A model generated the notes under the pieces. It saw only the letters and a list, made by a program, of their open reading frames with translations, was not told where the DNA came from and ran no database searches. The position numbers and the translations under genes were made by a program. From assembly GCA_025769875.1 (NCBI GenBank), contig JAGFNK010000332.1, positions 1 to 58,587 on the forward strand: a DNA stretch of 58,587 nt, written 5' to 3'. Positions 53,735 through 58,587 of this stretch are shown piece after piece. This stretch comes from Russula earlei (taxonomy: Eukaryota > Basidiomycota > Agaricomycetes > Russulales > Russulaceae). Each line of letters begins with the position of its first letter. The stretch's first letter is position 1.

Positions 53735-56700
53735 CTAAAATCGAGTGGTGGGGTCAACGCCATCATCATCAAGGGGAGGAGGTGATGTGGTGAAGGTGTA
53801 TCGGCCTTCTTCTGCTGCCTCATAGGCAGCCAATGCTGAGGCCACTATCGCCTCTGACTCCTCAGCAGTGGCTGAAGGAGACATGATCTGTGGGAGTCTG
53901 TCAGAGTCCCTAGGTAACCTCCGGACTGGAGGTGTGTCTGAGCGAAGAGGAGTCGTAGTGAAAGGTTCTTGAAAGGTCCTGGACCCTTCTCCTTTCGCTA
54001 CCTGCAAAATGCGCGGGTTAGCAGTGTCCTCCCTCTCCTGGTCGGACTTCCTCTTCCTGCTCGGGTGTGCCTGTTCCCATCCTCGGTGGAAAGGGCATGA
54101 TCTGATTGGTGTATAGGAACGATGATAGGGAGGCACTAGGCAATGTGAGGCAGCGTCTGCTGCCAGTTGGTCGTGGCAATACTGGTGGGGCAGTGGACAG
54201 TACTTGTTAAAGTGTCCTACCTCGCCACAATACTTGCATCGGTTCCTTTTCCTCCTCCCTTCTATCATGTTCAGCTGCTGAGGCTCCGGAATGAAGTCAG
54301 CCGTTGCAGTAGACGCTTCCCCACTGCTGCTATAGGAATGGTAATAGATAGAGCTCTGGGGGGAAGGGTTTGGTGACGCTTCCGATCCTGCTCCTCCTCG
54401 AAGGCGCATACCGGACATGGTTTGGAGGACGTTCATCTCCTCTTCCGAATACCCTTGCACCGTCGTAGGTGTGGGGCTGGCTGGTACTGGTTCTGGGTCA
54501 GAGGTAGCATACCCCTGAACGATGTCTGCCAAAGGCAGCTGAGGGATGAAGACGGGTAGAGGGGGAGTGGGCTGCCCAGCCCGATAGTTGGTGAGGAGTT
54601 CTTCAGCCCAGACACCTGGAGGGGTTTCTCCCTGGCTACAGCCTGCTTCAATGAACTCCCAGCAACGTGAGCGTACTTTGGCTGCTGCCATTCTCTCCTT
54701 GGCTTCAGCCCTGTCTCTCTCTACTCCTCGCTTCTCAGCTAGGTACTTGCTAAGCTTGTATCGTAGCTGCTTCTCCTCTTCTTCAAGCACCTTATAGTTA
54801 GCTTCCAGCGTCTCTTGTAAGGTGTAGAGATGGTCTAAGCGGTAGAGTTCTGCCTGCAGCCCATAGTCGCCTAGCAGGTAGAGGGTCTGTCTCCAGCGCC
54901 CTTCAAACTGCCTCTCTGTATCGAAGCAGTCTAAGTCATGTTCGTCTTGGCCATAGTTATAGAGGTTGTAACAAGGGGTGGCCTGGAGGATCTCGCCATA
55001 GTCTGCATGGCCTTCTCCATTCTTCCCCCTCACTCTCGGCTCTCCCAAGGCAACGTCATAGGCCACATACCTGGCCGGTTTGTTGCCCCAAGTCATGCCA
55101 TCAGGGATGTCAATCCCTGTGTGGTGTCTGTCAGCGTCCCATCGTACCCAAGGCTCTCCAGGGTGGGCATCCTGGGCAAGAGTGCTGGTGGGGGACGTCG
55201 CATCCCAATCCCCAGGCTGAACGTCGACTTGGTCAGCAGGGGGTCCAAACTCGAGAGGACGCATATCTGCTTCTCCTTCTCCAGTGTTATGTTCATCCAT
55301 TCCTTGGAAGAAGGCGAGGAGGGAAGCATCGGGAGTGGTGATTTCAAGTGGCCCCTCTACACCAGAGAGGTCGGATTGGGGAACGATTTCATTAGTGGGA
55401 GTTTGGGACATTTGTGAGCGACGATATGGGGATGAGGAAGTAGAGGGCATCTTTCGCTGGACTTTTATAACCCGTATGGCTGTGGGGTTCTTTCTGTGAT
55501 ATTCCTCTATTAGTCTAGACGCTTTGATGTTCTCTACTGGCTCCCAAGAGTCATGGGCTTCGGAGTACCCTTCCCACCGGACTTGATACTCTAGTTGTTT
55601 CCTCCTTCCAGTTCGTCTTGAACCTAAAATCGTTGCTACTTCATATTCCTCTTCTCCTTCCACCAATTCTGCTTCTGGATTGGTGTAGTTGGCCCCATGC
55701 TCCTCGGTTTCCTTGTAAGGTGTCAATAAGGAGACATGAAACGCGTTATGGATCCTCCAGCCGCTAGGGAGATCCAATCTGTATGTCACCGGACTAATCA
55801 CCTCCGTGATTTCAAAGGGCCCATATTGTTTTGGGCGTAGTTTCACTGTAGGATGTGTCGTTTTTAGGTTGGTGCTGTCGAGCCATACCCTTTCTCCTTT
55901 CTGATAAGGTTGGAAACTACTTCTTCGCTTCCACATTAGGGAAGCGATCTTCATTGCTTCTTGTGCCTGTGATCTCGCTTCCTGGATCCGGACTTTCCAA
56001 TTGTCTATTCTTGGTATCTTGCTTTCCCGATTTGGCTGGTGTGCCTTGGGCGTAAAGCCCATCCATAAGAAGAAAGGGGATTGTCTGGTTGTCTCTGAAA
56101 CGTTAGAATTCATCGTGTATTGCACCAGAGGCAGCCAATCCACCCAATCGTCTTGTTGGTGGTTGCAAAAGATTCTTAGCGATGTTTCCATCGTCTGATT
56201 CGTTCTTTCTGATTGTCTATCTGTCTGGGGATGGTAGGCAGTGCTGATATTCTGTTTGATATGCAGCTGGTCGCAAAGTTCCCTAATGAACTTGGAACTT
56301 ATTAGTTTATCTCGATCGGATATGATCTTGCTTGGTACTCCCACAAATGGGAATATTCTGTCTTTGTAGAGTTGTGCTAGCTCTTCTGCGTCCATTTCCT
56401 CTTTGCAAGGAAGCAAGATGACACCTTTAGTACAATCGTGGTCAGTGACAGTCAATATACTGTCGTATCCTTTCGACTTTGGCAATTTGACCACAAAATC
56501 CATGCTGACAGTCGAGAAGGGAGTAGCCCCTTCTTCTGGTGGAATGGGATACAAGGGAGGTCGCTTTGGATGAGTGTTTGACTTGTTACTTTGGCAAATT
56601 GCGCATCCTTCCACATATCGATCGACAAAGCGTCTTATGGTGGGCCACCAGTAGTATCGCATCATTCCCAGTAATGTTTTAGCTTTTCCTGGGTGTCCTG

Positions 56701-56767
56701 CTGTGGGACTGTCATGATACTGTTCCAGTAACGTCCTGTGGGTTCCTTCGTCACCTGTAACCACCAA
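53735..56767 (-). CDS. Chromovirus integrase with chromodomain and a long C-terminal extension
   Basis: An open frame of 1010 residues, the 3' part of Pol. HHCC finger about 18-58 (C-A-I-C at 55-58). DDE core: D90 in VSMDFVV, D151 in IISDRDKL, E187 in QSERTNQT. GPFEITEVISPVTYRL is the GPF module. Chromodomain about 374-427 (EYEVATILGS, EYQVRWEGY, DSWEPVENI). After it come about 570 residues with no match to usual Pol: an acidic Pro-rich stretch, a coiled coil at about 640-695 (TLEANYKVLEEEEKQLRYKL), a CCHC knuckle near 841 (CKYCGEVGHFNKYC) and a basic, Ser/Pro tail. The first codon is only the start of the open frame; the true protein begins upstream in RT. Confidence 0.88.
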   Translation of the reverse strand: MVVTGDEGTHRTLLEQYHDSPTAGHPGKAKTLLGMMRYYWWPTIRRFVDRYVEGCAICQSNKSNTHPKRPPLYPIPPEEGATPFSTVSMDFVVKLPKSKGYDSILTVTDHDCTKGVILLPCKEEMDAEELAQLYKDRIFPFVGVPSKIISDRDKLISSKFIRELCDQLHIKQNISTAYHPQTDRQSERTNQTMETSLRIFCNHQQDDWVDWLPLVQYTMNSNVSETTRQSPFFLWMGFTPKAHQPNRESKIPRIDNWKVRIQEARSQAQEAMKIASLMWKRRSSFQPYQKGERVWLDSTNLKTTHPTVKLRPKQYGPFEITEVISPVTYRLDLPSGWRIHNAFHVSLLTPYKETEEHGANYTNPEAELVEGEEEYEVATILGSRRTGRRKQLEYQVRWEGYSEAHDSWEPVENIKASRLIEEYHRKNPTAIRVIKVQRKMPSTSSSPYRRSQMSQTPTNEIVPQSDLSGVEGPLEITTPDASLLAFFQGMDEHNTGEGEADMRPLEFGPPADQVDVQPGDWDATSPTSTLAQDAHPGEPWVRWDADRHHTGIDIPDGMTWGNKPARYVAYDVALGEPRVRGKNGEGHADYGEILQATPCYNLYNYGQDEHDLDCFDTERQFEGRWRQTLYLLGDYGLQAELYRLDHLYTLQETLEANYKVLEEEEKQLRYKLSKYLAEKRGVERDRAEAKERMAAAKVRSRCWEFIEAGCSQGETPPGVWAEELLTNYRAGQPTPPLPVFIPQLPLADIVQGYATSDPEPVPASPTPTTVQGYSEEEMNVLQTMSGMRLRGGAGSEASPNPSPQSSIYYHSYSSSGEASTATADFIPEPQQLNMIEGRRKRNRCKYCGEVGHFNKYCPLPHQYCHDQLAADAASHCLVPPYHRSYTPIRSCPFHRGWEQAHPSRKRKSDQEREDTANPRILQVAKGEGSRTFQEPFTTTPLRSDTPPVRRLPRDSDRLPQIMSPSATAEESEAIVASALAAYEAAEEGRYTFTTSPPPLDDDGVDPTTRF

Positions 56768-56897
56768 GGCTTCATTCTTCCACCATAAGTTATGTCGCTT
56801 CTCCAGTCGGTGTCTCTGTACCCAATCAAGTAACTTTAATCGGTGTCTTTCTTCCCCTTGTTGGTTCTTTATCCGTTCTTCAATGCAGTAGTGTGCA

Positions 56898-58587
56898 TTA
56901 CTCGAATAAAAAGATGGTCAGGTAGTGCGACCACTTCTTCTTTATCCCCTTGTCCATCGTCAAGGTCAGTCTCCTTGACAGGGCATCTGCTTTATTCCTT
57001 GCCCCTGCCTGATGTTTCAATTCTAAGTCGAAGTCCGCCAAGAAGGTAATGTATCTTGCCACTCGACCATTTATTCGCTGAGGGGTGTCGGTAATGCAAC
57101 AGGTTCGCATGGTCTGTATAAACCACCACTTTATGCTTTGCTCCCATGAGTAGGTGTCCGCCAGTGTTTCAAGGCTCGCACCATGGCTAAGAACTCTTTG
57201 TCCCATATGTCGTAGTTCTTCTCTGCTGGTTTCAAGGCTGCTGAGAAGTAACCTATTGGCCTCCTCTTTTCCTTGTTCGTCCTTCTGGAATAGTACTGCT
57301 CCAATGGCATAATTGGACGCGTCTACTTCCAGTTCAAAGGGTCGCTCCTCATCAGGATGGAGCAGGACAGGGTCAGAAGATACTATCTGGATAAGTCGTT
57401 CCAGAGCATCTTGCATCTTGGGTCCATTCAAATGGCACCCCTTTCTTGTCAAGGCAATAATGGGTCGAGCAATCTGACTGAATCCTCGAATGAAAGCCCT
57501 ATTGTAACTGAGGACTCCCATGACTTTGCGCACTTCGTGTACATCCTTGATTTCCCGAGGCCAGTCCGTGATTCCTCGGACTTTGGAGGCTTCAATCTTC
57601 ATCTTCCCTTCGTCTATGTCCCATCCTAGCATGGTTAGTTTTCGCACCATGAACTGGCACTTCTGGGGTTTCAGGAAGTATGACTTCTTCTGCATCAGCA
57701 TGAGTAGTTCGTTGACACATTGCTCATGGATTTCTAGTTGTTCAGGACTGTCCCCCGTGGCAATTCCAAAGTCATCCAGATAGTTGACCGTGTATTCTGC
57801 CCATCGGTCCAGCCAGTCACCGAAGTCTCTTCTCATCAGCCTAGTAAAGAAGGCTGGTGCGTTCTTGAGCCCAAAATACATGACATTGGGCAGGTAGGTT
57901 CCATATGGCGTCTTGAAGGCTGCCTTCCAGCGATCTCCTTCTGCCAGTCGCACATTATTGTATCCCCATCGTATATCGAATTTGGAGAAGACCTTTTTCC
58001 CTCGGAGTCTTTCCACCTCTTGTTCCAGATGTGGTAAAGGTTCATTGTCTCGTCTGGTCCACTGATTTAGTCGTCGATAGTCTACAATGATCCTCTTCTC
58101 TTGCTGTCCTTCTTGCCAATGAAGAACACTGGAGATGTGTAGCTGGATGGACCTGGAGTGATGTATCGCTTCTCTACTTCATCAGCTAGGAATTTCTTGA
58201 GGTATTCTCGCTCATCTCGTGTTAGGGGGTACACTTTGCAGTTTAGTTCCTTTGGTGCGTCAGGTAACAGCTCTATCTGCATGTCTGGTTCCCTTGGTGG
58301 TGGGAACCTCTGGGACTTCTCTTCTGAGAAGACATCTGCAAAGCGGTGGAATTGCTTTGGAACATTGGCAAGGGGATCCTCTCCTTCCTGTGGTTTAATC
58401 GACTGCTGGGCCCACTTCTGAGCAATAGTCGTTTTGTAGGTAAATGGCTTCCCCTTTCTTCAATTGTCGGTTTTCATCTCTTGCTCGCTTTTGGAGTTTT
58501 GCGACATAGAGATCCAGGTACTTGTATCGAGCAGTCTCAATCTGTACCGTTCCTTCCATCAGCTGTCCTTTCTTCCAGTTGATGGTG
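56898..58587 (-). pseudogene. Chromovirus RT and RNase H, with indels, running off the window
   Basis: FIGKKDSKRR, a frame change near 58110, then FSKFDIRWGYNNVRLAEGD, FGLKNAPAFFTRLM and the polymerase box VNYLDDFGIA. PQKCQFMVRKLTMLGWDID, FSQIARPIIALTRKG and FELEVDASNYAIGAVLFQ (RNase H Asp) follow. Through RNase H the frame slips three times, near 57265, 57175 and 57095, then recovers as NGRVARYITFLADFDLELKH. A further break separates it from the integrase frame (56770-56897). Gag and the 5' LTR are outside the window. Either a recently dead copy or base-calling errors in short runs. Confidence 0.82.

Overview
The window is nuclear DNA from a filamentous basidiomycete, most likely an Agaricomycete. 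Genes carry several short GT-AG introns, usually about 50-60 bases, and one gene belongs to the DUF6535 membrane-protein family that is characteristic of Agaricomycetes. I cannot name the species from sequence alone. There are no bacterial features, CRISPR arrays or rRNA/tRNA genes that I can support. Gene models were built by hand by joining conserved protein segments across introns. Distal exons are uncertain where stated.

Left half (1-28186) is a normal gene-dense compartment with ordinary CpG content. In order it holds: the 3' end of an unidentified gene; ESCRT-III subunit Vps60/CHMP5; a kinase-fold protein that appears to lack its catalytic residues; a DUF6535 membrane protein; an NAD(P)-dependent aldehyde dehydrogenase; an L-fuconate dehydratase-type enolase-superfamily enzyme; the ER cargo adaptor Svp26/TEX261; isoprenylcysteine methyltransferase (one frameshift as sequenced); a mitochondrial serine/homoserine O-acyltransferase of the Cys2/Met2 type; an oligopeptide transporter; a long serine/arginine-rich protein of unknown function; and ESCRT-III subunit Did2/CHMP1 (one frameshift as sequenced). 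The aldehyde dehydrogenase and the dehydratase lie next to each other on the same strand and could serve one deoxysugar or sugar-acid catabolic route.

Right half (28187-58587) is almost entirely transposable elements nested in one another. A fold-back element (28187-30197) marks the border. Behind it lies an old Ty3/gypsy element on the minus strand, with gag, protease and the start of RT, broken into three pieces. The breaks are a Ty1/copia element (35796-40985, target duplication TAGGA) and a four-deep stack of solo LTRs (31396-35188). Its leader holds another LTR nest (42274-44108). Nine solo LTRs have exact 5-bp target duplications, so the order of insertion can be read directly. Most old elements are nearly free of CpG, while the youngest LTRs and the gypsy chromovirus at the right edge retain it. 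This is the mark of cytosine methylation and deamination.

One small non-TE gene survives in this block: a 145-residue predicted secreted protein (47233-47725). Its stop codon sits at the edge of a MITE remnant. Beside it is a 400-bp near-perfect palindrome. Further right, a Mutator-like transposase relic is interrupted by a Tc1-like element. That element is interrupted in turn by a solo LTR and by a chromovirus that runs off the window. The chromovirus Pol carries an unusual extension of about 570 residues after its chromodomain, with a coiled coil and a CCHC zinc knuckle.
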